A stretch of 64,000 nt of DNA, from NCBI RefSeq assembly GCF_001013905.1, contig NZ_LN831790.1, forward strand, positions 1,054,001-1,118,000, in the 5' to 3' direction. How positions within the stretch are numbered: the stretch's first letter is position 1; every line of letters starts with the position of its first letter. The position numbers and the translations under genes were made by a program. Positions 1 to 8,826 of this stretch are shown here, piece by piece. Source of the DNA: Streptomyces leeuwenhoekii (GTDB lineage: Bacteria > Actinomycetota > Actinomycetes > Streptomycetales > Streptomycetaceae). The notes under the pieces are model-generated. The model was not told the DNA's origin and ran no database searches. It saw nothing but the letters and a program-made list of their open reading frames with translations.

Positions 1-573
1 CGGCTGCGGGACACCCCGCAGCCGCTGTACCGGCTGCTGGTCCTGGCCCAGCTGCTCAGTGCCCGCATCCGCGGTTCGGTCGCCGTGGCCACCGCCCGTG
101 CCCTGCACGAGGCGGGGCTGCGCGACCCGCGCCGCATGGGCGGCACCGGTCGGCAGCGGCGGGTGGACGCGCTGGGCCGCGGCGGCTACCGGCGCTACGA
201 CGAGCGCACCGCCAGCCAGCTCACCGAGGCGGCCGGGCTGCTGACCGAGCGGTGGGGCGGGGACCTGCGCCGGCTGCGGCAGGAAGCCGACGGCGAGGCC
301 ACCGCGCTGCGTCGGCTGCTCCAGGAGTTCCCCGGCGTGGGTCCGACCGGCGCGGACATCTTCCTGCGCGAGGCGCAGCGGGTCTGGCCGGAGGTGGCGC
401 CGTACCTGGACCGCAAGGCCTTGCAGGGCGCGGACCGGCTCGGTCTGCCGCAGGATCCGGACCGGCTGGTGGAGCTCGCCGGAGAGACCGAACCGGCGGT
501 CCTGGCCGCCGCGTTGGTGCGCGCGGCGGTGGACAGGGACGTGGTGCGGGACTGCCTCGACCGGGCCGGCTGA
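1..573 (+). CDS. HhH-GPD / endonuclease III-like protein (5' truncated by window edge)
   Basis: The reading frame is open from base 1 and stops at 571-573, so only the last 190 residues are visible. The visible part contains a helix-hairpin-helix-like segment (LLQEFPGVGPTGADIFLREAQRV broken here as 'FPGVGPTGADIF') around residues 108-120 of the fragment, typical of the HhH-GPD superfamily of base-excision DNA glycosylases, followed by an alpha-helical tail. Actinomycetes carry many short relatives annotated only as endonuclease. The catalytic Lys/Asp region cannot be assigned with confidence in the visible part, so enzyme specificity is unknown. Family membership is likely; exact role is inference. 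Confidence 0.6.
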   Translation, partial: RLRDTPQPLYRLLVLAQLLSARIRGSVAVATARALHEAGLRDPRRMGGTGRQRRVDALGRGGYRRYDERTASQLTEAAGLLTERWGGDLRRLRQEADGEATALRRLLQEFPGVGPTGADIFLREAQRVWPEVAPYLDRKALQGADRLGLPQDPDRLVELAGETEPAVLAAALVRAAVDRDVVRDCLDRAG

Positions 574-725
574 CCCTCCCGCGCCCGGCCGGGTCTCCCG
601 CGCCCGGCCGGGCCTCCCCGGCCCGGCGGCGTCTTCCCGGACGACGACCGAATGGCGTGGTACGGATCACAGTTGTCCCGGAGCGCCACCCAGGCAGCCG
701 GAAGCCCTGAAAGTATGATCAAGCG

Positions 726-1262
726 ATGTCTGACATGACCGAAACCACGCCCGGCTGGCTGACGACCGACGAACTGGAAGCGGCGCGCGCCCGCATGCCG
801 ATCCTCTACGTCGAGGCCGTGCCGGTGCGCGTGGACGACAGCGGTGAAGTCACCAGTGTCGGCCTGCTGCTGCGCATCGGGCCCGACGGAACGGTCAGCC
901 GGACCCTGGTCTCCGGCCGGGTGCTGCACCACGAGCGGGTCCGCGACGCCCTCCTGCGCCATCTGGAGAAGGACCTCGGCCCGGTGGCACTGCCCCGCGT
1001 GCCGACCTCGCTCCAGCCGTTCACGGTCGCGGAGTACTTCCCCACCCAGGGCGTCACCCCGTTCCACGACCCCCGCCAGCACGCGGTGTCGCTCGCCTAC
1101 GTCGTGCCGGTCGCCGGTGACTGCCGCCCCCGGCAGGACGCGCTCGATCTGGTCTGGTTCAGTCCGCAGGAGGCCCTGTCCCCGGCGGTGCAGAGCGAGA
1201 TGCCGGGCGGCCACGGGGTGCTGCTGAAGCAGGCGCTGGCGCATGTGGGCTGCGTGATCTGA
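726..1262 (+). CDS. DUF4916 / NUDIX-hydrolase-like family protein
   Basis: A 178-residue protein beginning MSDMTETTPGWLTTDE, matching the actinobacterial DUF4916 family, which has a Nudix-like fold but no clear canonical Nudix box. Conserved family features visible are the N-terminal 'PGWLT..EL' segment, the central 'SRTLVSGRVLHHERVRDAL' stretch and the 'HDPRQHAVSLAYVVPV' strand followed by 'LDLVWFSP'. The start is the ATG at 726; a second in-frame ATG lies four codons later. It stands alone, about 150 bp downstream of the glycosylase-like gene. Substrate and reaction are unknown; hydrolysis of a nucleoside diphosphate derivative is only inferred from fold. Confidence 0.75.
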   Translation: MSDMTETTPGWLTTDELEAARARMPILYVEAVPVRVDDSGEVTSVGLLLRIGPDGTVSRTLVSGRVLHHERVRDALLRHLEKDLGPVALPRVPTSLQPFTVAEYFPTQGVTPFHDPRQHAVSLAYVVPVAGDCRPRQDALDLVWFSPQEALSPAVQSEMPGGHGVLLKQALAHVGCVI

Positions 1263-1366
1263 CCCGCCCTCGCGGTCCGGTGGGCAGCCGCGCCACGCGA
1301 GCGGCGTGGGCGGCGGCCCACCGGCGGCCCACCGGCCCGCGCCGGGGCCGCGCGCCCGGCACCGCG

Positions 1367-1777
1367 TCAGCGGCGCGGCGACGCTCCGCACGGGACCCGG
1401 ACCGGCGCGCCCGCCCTGGGCCGTCCGGCCGGGAACAGACGGTAGGAGCCCGGCAGGTCCCGTACCTCCGCAGAGAGGACCACCCCGTCCGCGCCGCCCG
1501 CCGGCAGGTGCTTCGCCACCACGGCCAGGATGCTCTCGGACAGATACCCCTTCAGCGCCTCGGGCCGTCCCGGCATCAGACCGACCTCCACGTGCACGAA
1601 GCCCCTCCGGTCGCCCCCTCCGTCGCCGACGTAGCTCTCGGCCGGGCGGAAGAACGTCTTGCACACACCCGCCGACCCTGTGACCTCCAGTACGAGCGGG
1701 TGCAGCTCCCGCACGAGAGCCGCGCGGTCGAGGACGTCGGCCAGCCGGGAAGAGTAGTCGATGGTGAGGTGCGGCAT
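1367..1777 (-). CDS. 5-carboxymethyl-2-hydroxymuconate isomerase-like protein (HpaF/CHMI, tautomerase superfamily)
   Basis: I chose the start at 1777, giving MPHLTIDYSSRLADV, because tautomerase-superfamily enzymes use the N-terminal Pro left after Met removal as catalytic base; the longer frame to 1813 only adds an Arg/Glu-rich leader. The 136-residue length and the segments 'LHPLVLEVTGS' and 'GFVHVEVGLMPGR' fit CHMI, which isomerises 5-carboxymethyl-2-hydroxymuconate in homoprotocatechuate degradation. No other hpa gene is nearby, so the physiological substrate is uncertain. The region 1778-2034 upstream shows no gene. Confidence 0.7.
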   Translation of the reverse strand: MPHLTIDYSSRLADVLDRAALVRELHPLVLEVTGSAGVCKTFFRPAESYVGDGGGDRRGFVHVEVGLMPGRPEALKGYLSESILAVVAKHLPAGGADGVVLSAEVRDLPGSYRLFPAGRPRAGAPVRVPCGASPRR

Positions 1778-2034
1778 GAGGGACCTTTCGCGCGCCCTGG
1801 TTTCTCCAGGCAACTATTTTCCCCCTGCCGCCGGCCGCGCCACCGGCGGGCCCCCCGAGGCGGCCTGGGCGCGAGCGACCCCCATCGGCGGGCCCGTCTC
1901 GGAGGCGACCCGGGGCCCGGCCCTCCGCCGGGGACCGGTCCGCGCCACCGGTCCGGTGGTCCCGCCCGCGCGCACGGGCCCGGCCCGCTCCCCCGCCACG
2001 GGCCGGGCCCTGCCCGAGGGGGCGCCGCGGCGCC

Positions 2035-3927
2035 TCAGTGCCTCCGCGCCCTTTCCACCGGCTCCGCCGGTGCCGTGGCGATGTTCCAGAACTCCGCGTA
2101 GCGCCCGCCGCGGCGCAGCAGCTCCTCGTGGCCGCCCTCCTCCACGACCCGGCCCCCGTCGAGGAAGACGACGCGGTCGGCGCGTCGGACGGTCCGCATC
2201 CGGTGCGCGACCATCACCACCGTCCGGCCCGCCATCAGGCGCTCGACACCGTCGTGGACGGCCGCCTCGTTCACCGGGTCCAGCGCGGAGGTCACCTCGT
2301 CCAGCAGTACGACGGGCGCGTCCTTCAGCAGCGCCCGCGCGAGGGAGACCCGCTGGCGCTCGCCACCCGACAGCAGCGCGCCGCCCTCGCCGACCCTGGC
2401 CGCCCAGCCGCCGGGCAGTCGCTCGAGCACCTCGTCCAGCCCGGCGGCGCTCGCCGCTGCCCGCACCTCGGCCTCGCCGGCGCCGGGGCGGCCGAGCCGC
2501 ACGTTCTCCTCGATGGTGCCGTCGAAGAGGTACACGTCCTGGAAGACGATGGCGATCCGCGCCATCAGGTCCTCCGGGTCGATCGCCCGTACGTCCACGC
2601 CGCCCACGCGGACCGCGCCGCCGTCCACGTCGTGGAACCGCGCGAGCAACCGCAGCAGTGTGCTCTTCCCCGCGCCCGACGGCCCGACGATCGCGAGCCG
2701 CTGTCCCTCGGGCACCGACAGCGAGGCGTGGTCGATCACCGTACGGTCGCCGTGCCGGAAGACGACGGAGTCGAACGCCAGGTCGTGGCGGTCCGGCCGG
2801 ACCGGCGCGGCGGCCACCGGCAGCGGCTCGGTGCGCAGGACCGCGTCCAGCCGCGTCAGCACGGAGCGCGCCCCTCGGAGCTTGCCGCCGATGTCCGTCA
2901 GCGACAGCAGCGGATCGGCGCAGCGCGCGGCCAGCACCAGGATCGTCAGCAGCTCCGCCACCCCGAGGTGGCCGTCGAGCGCGAGGTGGACGCCCAGGAC
3001 CAGCAGCGCGGTGAACGCCGCCTGCACGGTGAGCGACAGGCCGACCGCGCCGGGCAGGGCAGACAGGGTGGAACGGCGCGAGGCGCGCTCGACCTCCCGC
3101 AGCGAGTCGTCCAGCAGCCGGAAGCGTTCGGTGGTCCGGCCGCCGGCGCGCAGTACGGGCTGGGCCTGGAGGAATTCGACGACCCGCGCGGTGGCCTCGT
3201 GGTCGCGTTCCTCGCGCTCCGCGTCCTGGGCGGCCGACGAGCGTCCCGTCCCGATCCGGACCGCCGCCACGATCGGTACGGCGACCAGTGCGGCCGCCCC
3301 CATCCGCCAGTCGAACCCGAGCATCACGACGACGATCGTCAGGGGGGTCACGCAGGCGGAGACGAACGGGGCGAGCAGATGCGCGATGACGCTCATGGCG
3401 TCCAGGACGCCGCGGCCGGCCAGGACGGACACCTCCCCGACGCGGCCCGCGCCGTACCAGCCGAGGGGAAGCCGGGCCAGGTGATCACCGAGGCGGTGGT
3501 ACATGCCGCGCAGCAACGCGCTCCCGACGCGGAAGCCGGACAGGTCGCCGAGGTAGCGCAGCGCCGCGTACACCGTGAAGGCGGCCCCGAACGCGATCAG
3601 CCACGGCCAGGCGTGCTCGGGCGTGCTCCCGAACAGCTCGCGCAGCACGGGTGCCAGCAGTGCGCAGGCCAGGCCCTCGGCCACCGCGGTCGTCGCCTGA
3701 TCCGGGCCGGGCTCGCCCTGACCGTGTGGCGGCTGCTCGACGACTGAGCGCAACCGGCACGCCCGCCGCGCGGCCGTACCGGACAGCCGTACACGGTGGT
3801 GGCGGTGGCCTGCCCACCGGCAAGTCCCGGGGCCCGGAGCCGCCTCCGGACCCGGGCCCCGGGGCGTGGTGAGCCGGAGGATGGTCCGGTGTCCGGAGCG
3901 GACCCGCACGGCGGCGCGGCCGCACAC
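2035..3927 (-). CDS. ABC exporter half-transporter (TMD-NBD fusion)
   Basis: The C-terminal half is a clear ATPase: Walker A 'GPSGAGKST', Q-loop 'FQDVYLFDGT', signature 'LLSGGERQRVSLARA', Walker B 'VVLLDEVTSALD' and H-loop 'VMVAHRMRT'. The N-terminal half has several hydrophobic segments ('AWPWLIAFGAAFTVYAAL', 'FVSACVTPLTIVVVMLGF'). This architecture resembles IrtB/siderophore- or lipid-type ABC exporters. The true start is unclear: the first ~60 residues from the ATG at 3927 are Arg/His/Gly-rich and unlike a transporter, and the first expected membrane helix is poor, so either a later non-ATG start (for example TTG at 3753) or a small frameshift near 3750 is possible. Such half-transporters usually come in pairs; no partner is present. 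Confidence 0.8.
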   Translation of the reverse strand: MCGRAAVRVRSGHRTILRLTTPRGPGPEAAPGPGTCRWAGHRHHRVRLSGTAARRACRLRSVVEQPPHGQGEPGPDQATTAVAEGLACALLAPVLRELFGSTPEHAWPWLIAFGAAFTVYAALRYLGDLSGFRVGSALLRGMYHRLGDHLARLPLGWYGAGRVGEVSVLAGRGVLDAMSVIAHLLAPFVSACVTPLTIVVVMLGFDWRMGAAALVAVPIVAAVRIGTGRSSAAQDAEREERDHEATARVVEFLQAQPVLRAGGRTTERFRLLDDSLREVERASRRSTLSALPGAVGLSLTVQAAFTALLVLGVHLALDGHLGVAELLTILVLAARCADPLLSLTDIGGKLRGARSVLTRLDAVLRTEPLPVAAAPVRPDRHDLAFDSVVFRHGDRTVIDHASLSVPEGQRLAIVGPSGAGKSTLLRLLARFHDVDGGAVRVGGVDVRAIDPEDLMARIAIVFQDVYLFDGTIEENVRLGRPGAGEAEVRAAASAAGLDEVLERLPGGWAARVGEGGALLSGGERQRVSLARALLKDAPVVLLDEVTSALDPVNEAAVHDGVERLMAGRTVVMVAHRMRTVRRADRVVFLDGGRVVEEGGHEELLRRGGRYAEFWNIATAPAEPVERARRH

Positions 3928-4004
3928 CGGGCCGCCCGGTCACCGGATCGTCGTCGGTCCCGGCCCCGGCGGGAACGGACGGGGTCACCAGGGGTGCGGA
4001 AAGG

Positions 4005-4160
4005 TCACCAGTAGTGCCGACGGCCCCCGACGGAGTGTCCGGTGGCGCCGAGGATCCAGAGGATCGCGCCGATGACCACCAGGACGATCCCGATGGTCCA
4101 CAGGATGGAGATGCCGGTGAGGAATCCGACGACGAGCAGAATGATGCCGAGGAGGAGCAT
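4005..4160 (-). CDS. Small DUF6131-like membrane protein (51 aa)
   Basis: A short gene: ATG at 4160-4158 preceded by a good ribosome binding site (GGAGG), ending at the TGA 4007-4005. The protein is almost wholly hydrophobic with two helices (MLLLGIILLVVGFLTGI and a second ending WILGATG) and a basic/aromatic tail GGRRHYW. This pattern is characteristic of the tiny actinobacterial DUF6131 membrane proteins. Function is unknown. It lies between the ABC exporter and TerC and is transcribed away from terC. Confidence 0.8.
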   Translation of the reverse strand: MLLLGIILLVVGFLTGISILWTIGIVLVVIGAILWILGATGHSVGGRRHYW

Positions 4161-4302
4161 GACCGCCTCCGGTTTCGAGTAGTGCTGCTTTCACTGTGCA
4201 CGGCAATGCCCCGCCAGGGAAGTGGCAGATTCACCAGCGGCCCGCCGAGGCCCCATCCGGTCCGCCGGCGAGCCGGGCCGGGCGGGCGGGGCGCGGGGGG
4301 AC

Positions 4303-4394
4303 GCGACCGGCCGGAGGAAGGGCTCTCCGGCCCCTGACGAGGCAGCTCGCGACCGGCCGGGGAAGGGCCTCTCCGGCCCCTGACGAGGCGGCTC
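4303..4394. repeat. 46-bp tandem direct repeat (two copies) upstream of terC-like gene
   Basis: Copy 1 is 4303-4348 and copy 2 is 4349-4394; they begin with gcgaccggccgg and differ at only a few positions plus a one-base shift, and a third copy starts (9 bases) at 4395. The repeat sits in the 376-bp gene-free stretch 4161-4536 between the DUF6131-like gene and terC. I see no recognisable Mn riboswitch (yybP-ykoY) or clear promoter in that stretch. Confidence 0.7.
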
Positions 4395-4536
4395 GCGACC
4401 GGCACGCCCGCCCGGGTTCGCCGTCGGCGGGCTCCGCCGGACGTCCGCCGGGAGCCGCACTGGGCGACAAGGACCGTGGTGTGCCGCAGACTCGAAAGGA
4501 GACCGCCGGTCGATCGCACTCGAGGGGTGGCGACCC

Positions 4537-5670
4537 GTGCACGATGTTCCGCTGTGGCTGTGGATGATCTTCGTCGTCACCGTGCTGGTGTCGCTGGCCG
4601 TGGATCTGCTGGCGCACCGGCATGCCCATGTGATCGGTTTCCGCGAGGCCGCCGCCTGGAGCGGCGTCTGGGTGGGGCTGGCCGTCGTCTTCGGCGTCGC
4701 GGTGTTCCTGGTGGTGGGCACGACCGCCGGGGTGGAGTACACCACCGCCTGGCTGCTGGAGAAGAGCCTGTCGGTGGACAACCTCTTCGTCTTCGCGCTG
4801 ATCTTCGGCTACTTCAAGGTGCCCCGGGCCTACCAGCACCGCGTGCTGTTCCTCGGCGTCCTGGGCGCCCTGATCTTCCGGGGCCTCTTCCTCGCCGCCG
4901 GTGTGGCGGTGGTCAGCCGTTTCTCCGCCGTCCTGTTCGTCTTCGCCGCCATCCTCCTCTACAGCACGTACAAGATCCTCAAGGAGGAGGACGACAGCTT
5001 CGACCCCGGCAGGAGCATCGCCGTCAAGCTGCTCCGCAAGATCGTCCCCGTGCGGGACGACTACGCCGGGACCCATTTCTTCGTCAAGGAGGCCGGACGA
5101 CGCGTCGCCACCCCGCTGCTCGCCGTCGTCGCCGCGATCGAGGCCGCCGACCTCGTCTTCGCCGTCGACAGCGTGCCCGCCGTCCTGGCCGTCAGCAACG
5201 ACGCCTTCATCGTCTACACCAGCAACGCCTTCGCCATCCTCGGCCTGCGCGCCCTGTACTTCATGCTCGCCGGTCTGCTCGACCGCTTCCACTACCTCAG
5301 CAAGGGCCTGGCGCTCATCCTCGCCTTCATCGCCGTCAAGCTCATCCTCCAGGCATCCCACAAGACGATCAGCACGGCCGTGCCCGAGATCCCCTCCCCC
5401 CTCAGCCTCGCCGTCATCGTCATCGTCCTGGCCGTCTCCGTGGCACTCAGCATGCTGCGCCCACCGCCCGGTCAGGCCGGGTCCACCGTCCCCCCGTCCG
5501 CCACCGGGGCCACCGAGACCACCGAGGACGAGGCCGCCGGGACCGCCGCAGGCGAGGCCGCCGGGCCCACCGAGAGCGAGGCCGCCGGGAGCGCCTCGGG
5601 CCCGTACCCGTCCGGCCACGCGCCGTCGGCCGATCCCCCCGACCGCGCCGATCCACCCGACGCCCGGTGA
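4537..5670 (+). CDS. TerC/Alx family integral membrane protein
   Basis: A 377-residue protein starting at GTG 4537, with about seven to nine membrane helices. Diagnostic TerC motifs are 'EKSLSVDNLFVFALIFGYF' (residues ~77-95) and 'ADLVFAVDSVPAVLAVSND' (~205-225), whose acidic residues are thought to bind or move metal ions, and 'RALYFMLAGLL'. The family is linked to manganese export or metal loading and to tellurite resistance in some bacteria. The last ~75 residues are an Ala/Glu/Pro/Thr/Asp-rich hydrophilic tail, longer than usual. It appears monocistronic; no other ter genes are present. Confidence 0.88.
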   Translation: MHDVPLWLWMIFVVTVLVSLAVDLLAHRHAHVIGFREAAAWSGVWVGLAVVFGVAVFLVVGTTAGVEYTTAWLLEKSLSVDNLFVFALIFGYFKVPRAYQHRVLFLGVLGALIFRGLFLAAGVAVVSRFSAVLFVFAAILLYSTYKILKEEDDSFDPGRSIAVKLLRKIVPVRDDYAGTHFFVKEAGRRVATPLLAVVAAIEAADLVFAVDSVPAVLAVSNDAFIVYTSNAFAILGLRALYFMLAGLLDRFHYLSKGLALILAFIAVKLILQASHKTISTAVPEIPSPLSLAVIVIVLAVSVALSMLRPPPGQAGSTVPPSATGATETTEDEAAGTAAGEAAGPTESEAAGSASGPYPSGHAPSADPPDRADPPDAR

Positions 5671-5736
5671 TACCAACCAAGGCGCAAAGCACCCAAGACT
5701 TCCCAAAGTCATGTAAAGCGACCTTAAAATGTAGCC

Positions 5737-5973
5737 ATGGGAACCAAACGGAAATCTCGGACGACCAAGCCGACCGGTTACGTATGCGGCTCGTGCAAGC
5801 AGGCGGTGGACGCCGTGGTGGAACGGCACAAGACCATGGGGGTCTTCGTCCCCTCCTGGATCGCGGGCCCGTGCCACAACCCGCGCTGCGCCCAGTACGT
5901 ACCGACCCAGGTACCGATCAGCTCCGTGCGCAGCACGCTGTGGAAGAACGCGACCGGCTGGAGCCATCACTGA
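5737..5973 (+). CDS. Conserved hypothetical protein with a putative zinc-binding Cys cluster
   Basis: A 78-residue basic protein starting at ATG 5737. It has 'CGSCKQAVDAV' near residues 17-27 and 'CHNPRCAQY' near 47-55, giving a CxxC...CxxxxC arrangement that could hold a zinc ion. The upstream region is locally AT-rich, with a possible -10 'TTAAAAT' about ten bases before the start, suggesting a very short leader. I do not recognise a function. Confidence 0.6.
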   Translation: MGTKRKSRTTKPTGYVCGSCKQAVDAVVERHKTMGVFVPSWIAGPCHNPRCAQYVPTQVPISSVRSTLWKNATGWSHH

Positions 5974-6193
5974 CCGATACCCCGCGGCGTCGAACCGCTC
6001 GATGAAAGCCGTCCCGTAGGGCCACGCCCCCGGGAGCGACCCCCGTGTGCGCCCCCGGACGATCCCCGTGCGCGCCCACCGGGACGAGCCCGCACGCGCG
6101 ATCCGTACGCCGCCGCCCGAGCCCGATCGGATCGCCCCCCACGCGCGATCCCCCCAGCGAACCGAAGCCCGGAGAGTGACCTCCCTCACACGC

Positions 6194-6220
6194 TGTCACA
6201 GCGAACGACCGCCCGGTGTC
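6194..6220 (+). promoter_or_regulatory. Candidate ECF41-type promoter
   Basis: TGTCACA at 6194-6200 is followed after 16 bases by TGTC at 6217-6220, about 35 bp before the start of the FAD oxidoreductase gene. Known ECF41 target promoters have TGTCACA in the -35 region and a CGTC-like -10, with similar spacing. The -35 matches fully and the -10 three of four bases. It lies just upstream of a gene that neighbours an ECF41 sigma factor. Confidence 0.5.
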
Positions 6221-6254
6221 TTGAGGCCGTAGTCCCGAAGACGGAGGAGACACC

Positions 6255-7469
6255 ATGGCTGAGAACACCGACGTGGTCGTGATCGGGGGCGGGTACGCGG
6301 GCGTGATGGCCGCGAACCGGCTGACGCGGCGCGACGACGTGACGGTCACCCTGATCAACCCGCGCCCGGTCTTCGTCCCGAGGCTCCGTCTGCACCAGGT
6401 GGTGGGCGCGAGCCACGACGCGGTCGTCGACTACCGGGAGATCCTGGCCGAGCGGGTCCGGCTCGTGGTCGGCGACGTGACCCGCATCGACCCGGCCGGG
6501 CGCGACGTGACGCTGGCGGCGGGCGGCACGCTCGGCTACGGCCACCTGATCTACGCGGTGGGCAGCGGCAGCCCCGTCATGCGTGTCCCCGGGGCGGCGG
6601 AGTTCGCCCACCCGGTCGCCACGCTGGAGGCGGCGCGGCGGCTGCGGTCGGTCCTCGACGCGGCGTCCCCGGCGGCCCCGGTGACGGTCGTCGGAGCCGG
6701 TCCGACCGGCATCGAGACCGCCGCCGAGCTGGCCGAGCGGGGCCGCCGGGTGACCCTGGTCTGCGGCGGTGTGCTCGGGCCGTATCTGCATCCCCGGGCC
6801 CGGCGCACGGCTGCCAGGCGGCTCGCCGACCTCAAAGTGACCGTGCTGGACGGCCCCGGCACGAAGACCACGGCGGTGACGCGCGACGCCGTGCGCCTCG
6901 CCGACGGGCGCGAGCTGCCGAGCGAGGTCACCGTCTGGACCGCCGGGTTCGGCGTGCCCGATCTGGCCGCACGCAGCGGGCTGACCACAGACGCGATGGG
7001 GCGCCTGCTCACGGACGAGACGCTGACCAGCGTGGACGACGAGCGCATCGTCGCCGCCGGGGACGCGGCGGCGCCCTCGGACCTGCCGTTCCGGATGAGC
7101 GCCTACGCCGCGGGGTGTCTGGGCGCGCACGCCGCCGACACGGTGCTCGACCGCACCGCGGGCGAACGGCCCGCGCCCGTCGACCTGTCGTTCCCCGCGA
7201 TGTGCGTCGGCCTGGGGCGTCGCGCCGGCATCTTTCAGTTCGCCCACAAGGACGACACCGCGATGCGGCTCTACATCGGCGGCCGCACCGGCGCGAAGCT
7301 CAAGGAGCTGTCCTGCCGGTTCAGCGTCAAGCACCTGGCGGACGAGGCGCGCAAGCCCGGGTCGCACACCTGGCCCAAGGGCGGAAACCGGCGGGAGCTG
7401 CTGGCCGCCCGGCGCGGCGAGGCGCCGGCCACCACCGAACCGGCCGCCCGGCCGGGCACTCCCATGTGA
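6255..7469 (+). CDS. NAD(P)/FAD-dependent oxidoreductase (NDH-2-like)
   Basis: A 404-residue flavoprotein with an N-terminal FAD-binding motif 'VVVIGGGYAGVMAANRL' and a second Rossmann motif 'VTVVGAGPTGIETAAEL' near residue 140 for NAD(P)H. The C-terminal FAD-binding segment 'ERIVAAGDAAAPSDL' also fits. This is the pyridine-nucleotide disulfide oxidoreductase / type II NADH dehydrogenase-like group that commonly flanks ECF41 sigma genes and is their typical target. ATG 6255 is preceded by GGAGGAGA. It probably forms a regulon with the sigma gene 220 bp downstream. Confidence 0.85.
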   Translation: MAENTDVVVIGGGYAGVMAANRLTRRDDVTVTLINPRPVFVPRLRLHQVVGASHDAVVDYREILAERVRLVVGDVTRIDPAGRDVTLAAGGTLGYGHLIYAVGSGSPVMRVPGAAEFAHPVATLEAARRLRSVLDAASPAAPVTVVGAGPTGIETAAELAERGRRVTLVCGGVLGPYLHPRARRTAARRLADLKVTVLDGPGTKTTAVTRDAVRLADGRELPSEVTVWTAGFGVPDLAARSGLTTDAMGRLLTDETLTSVDDERIVAAGDAAAPSDLPFRMSAYAAGCLGAHAADTVLDRTAGERPAPVDLSFPAMCVGLGRRAGIFQFAHKDDTAMRLYIGGRTGAKLKELSCRFSVKHLADEARKPGSHTWPKGGNRRELLAARRGEAPATTEPAARPGTPM

Positions 7470-7688
7470 CCGGTCGGGGCGACCGCCCCGGGCCCGCGCG
7501 GTACGGCGGCCCGCCGAGCGACCGGTCCCCGGCGGCCCGGCGCGGCCCCCGGCCGGGGCCCGGAGGTCCCGTACTCCCGGCCGCACCGATCGGGCGACCG
7601 GGTCCGAGGGCCGAGCAACACCTTGCTGTGGATATACGTTCGAGGGCCGCCCGCGACCGGGCCGGCCACGAGGGAGAGGGGCCGCCAC

Positions 7689-8585
7689 ATGACCGACCAC
7701 GCCACCGACCCGGCGACCGAGACGTTCGTCGCCCATCGCAACCTGCTCTTCACCGTGGCCTACGAGATGCTCGGATCGGCCGCCGATGCCGAGGACGTCC
7801 TCCAGGAGACCTGGCTGCGATGGGTCGGGGCCGACCTGGGGCAGGTGCGCGACCCGCGCGCCTATCTGGTCCGGATCACCACCCGCCAGGCGCTCAACCG
7901 GCTGCGCGCCGTGAAGCGCCGCAGGGAGGCGTACGTCGGCCCCTGGCTGCCCGAACCGCTGCTCACCACTCCGGACGTGGCCGAGGACGTGGAGCTCGCC
8001 GAGAGCGTGTCGATGGCGCTGATGCTCGTCCTGGAGACGCTGTCGCCGACGGAACGGGCCGTCTTCGTACTGCGCGAGGTCTTCGACGTCGGCTACGACG
8101 AGATCGCGGCCGCCGTCGGGAAGAGCCCGGCGGCCGTCCGCCAGATCGCCCACCGCGCCCGGCGGAACGTCGACGCCCGGCGCCCGCGCAAGACGGTCTC
8201 CCCGAGCGAGACCCGGGCGGCCCTGGAGTCGTTCCGGCGCGCGCTCGAGACCCGGGACCCGCAGGACCTCCTGGACGTGCTCGCCCCCGACGTCGTCCTG
8301 GTGAGCGACGGCGGCGGCATCAAGCGGGCCGCGGTGCGGCCGGTCGTCGGGGCCGGCAAGGTGGTCCGCTTCTACCTCGGCGGCTCCGCCAGGACCGGCG
8401 CCACGATCACCTGCGAGCCGACGCTGGTCAACGGCGGCCCGGCTCTCGCCGTACGCCTCGACGGAGAGCTCGACGGCGTCATGGCCCTCCGCGTCGAAGA
8501 CGCCCGGATCACCGGCCTGTACTACGTCCGCAACCCCGAGAAGCTGACCCGCGTCGAAACAGAGACGTCGCTCACCCTGCGCTGA
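7689..8585 (+). CDS. ECF41-family RNA polymerase sigma factor (SigJ-like)
   Basis: I chose ATG 7689 (MTDHATDPATETFVAHR), which follows a good GGGAGAGG site; the upstream extension is not sigma-like. Region 2 ('LLFTVAYEMLGSAADAEDVLQETWLRW') and region 4 ('LSPTERAVFVLREVFDVGY') are clear. The linker contains the ECF41 hallmark 'WLPEPL', and after region 4 there is a SnoaL/NTF2-like C-terminal domain carrying 'DGGG' and ending near 'NPEKL'. In ECF41 proteins this extra domain modulates activity in place of a classical anti-sigma factor. The neighbouring FAD oxidoreductase is the expected target. Confidence 0.92.
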   Translation: MTDHATDPATETFVAHRNLLFTVAYEMLGSAADAEDVLQETWLRWVGADLGQVRDPRAYLVRITTRQALNRLRAVKRRREAYVGPWLPEPLLTTPDVAEDVELAESVSMALMLVLETLSPTERAVFVLREVFDVGYDEIAAAVGKSPAAVRQIAHRARRNVDARRPRKTVSPSETRAALESFRRALETRDPQDLLDVLAPDVVLVSDGGGIKRAAVRPVVGAGKVVRFYLGGSARTGATITCEPTLVNGGPALAVRLDGELDGVMALRVEDARITGLYYVRNPEKLTRVETETSLTLR

Positions 8586-8826
8586 GCACACCGGAACACC
8601 GGCGCATCCGTGCGCACGGGGCCCCGGCGGAGCGGTTCGCGCCTTGGGGGGACGGTCGGCGCCCGGGCAGCCCCTCGCGCCCTCGACCCGGCGCCGGCCG
8701 GGCGCGGGCGCGGTGAGCCGCCGGCGCCGGCCGAGGAGTCCGGTCCCGGCCCCCACCCGGCAGATCCCCGCCCGGCCACGCCTCGCACGAGGTGGGGCCG
8801 GGCGGTGTTCGTCGAGGGCCTTCGCC

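Noticed and set aside
4395..4536. Manganese riboswitch (yybP-ykoY) before terC
   Set aside because: TerC genes are often controlled this way, but I could not find the conserved loop sequences here.
4231..6189. A 652-codon minus-strand frame under terC and the zinc-ribbon gene
   Set aside because: Acidic Asp/Glu/Gly-rich shadow of terC; terC has clear membrane helices and motifs on the other strand.
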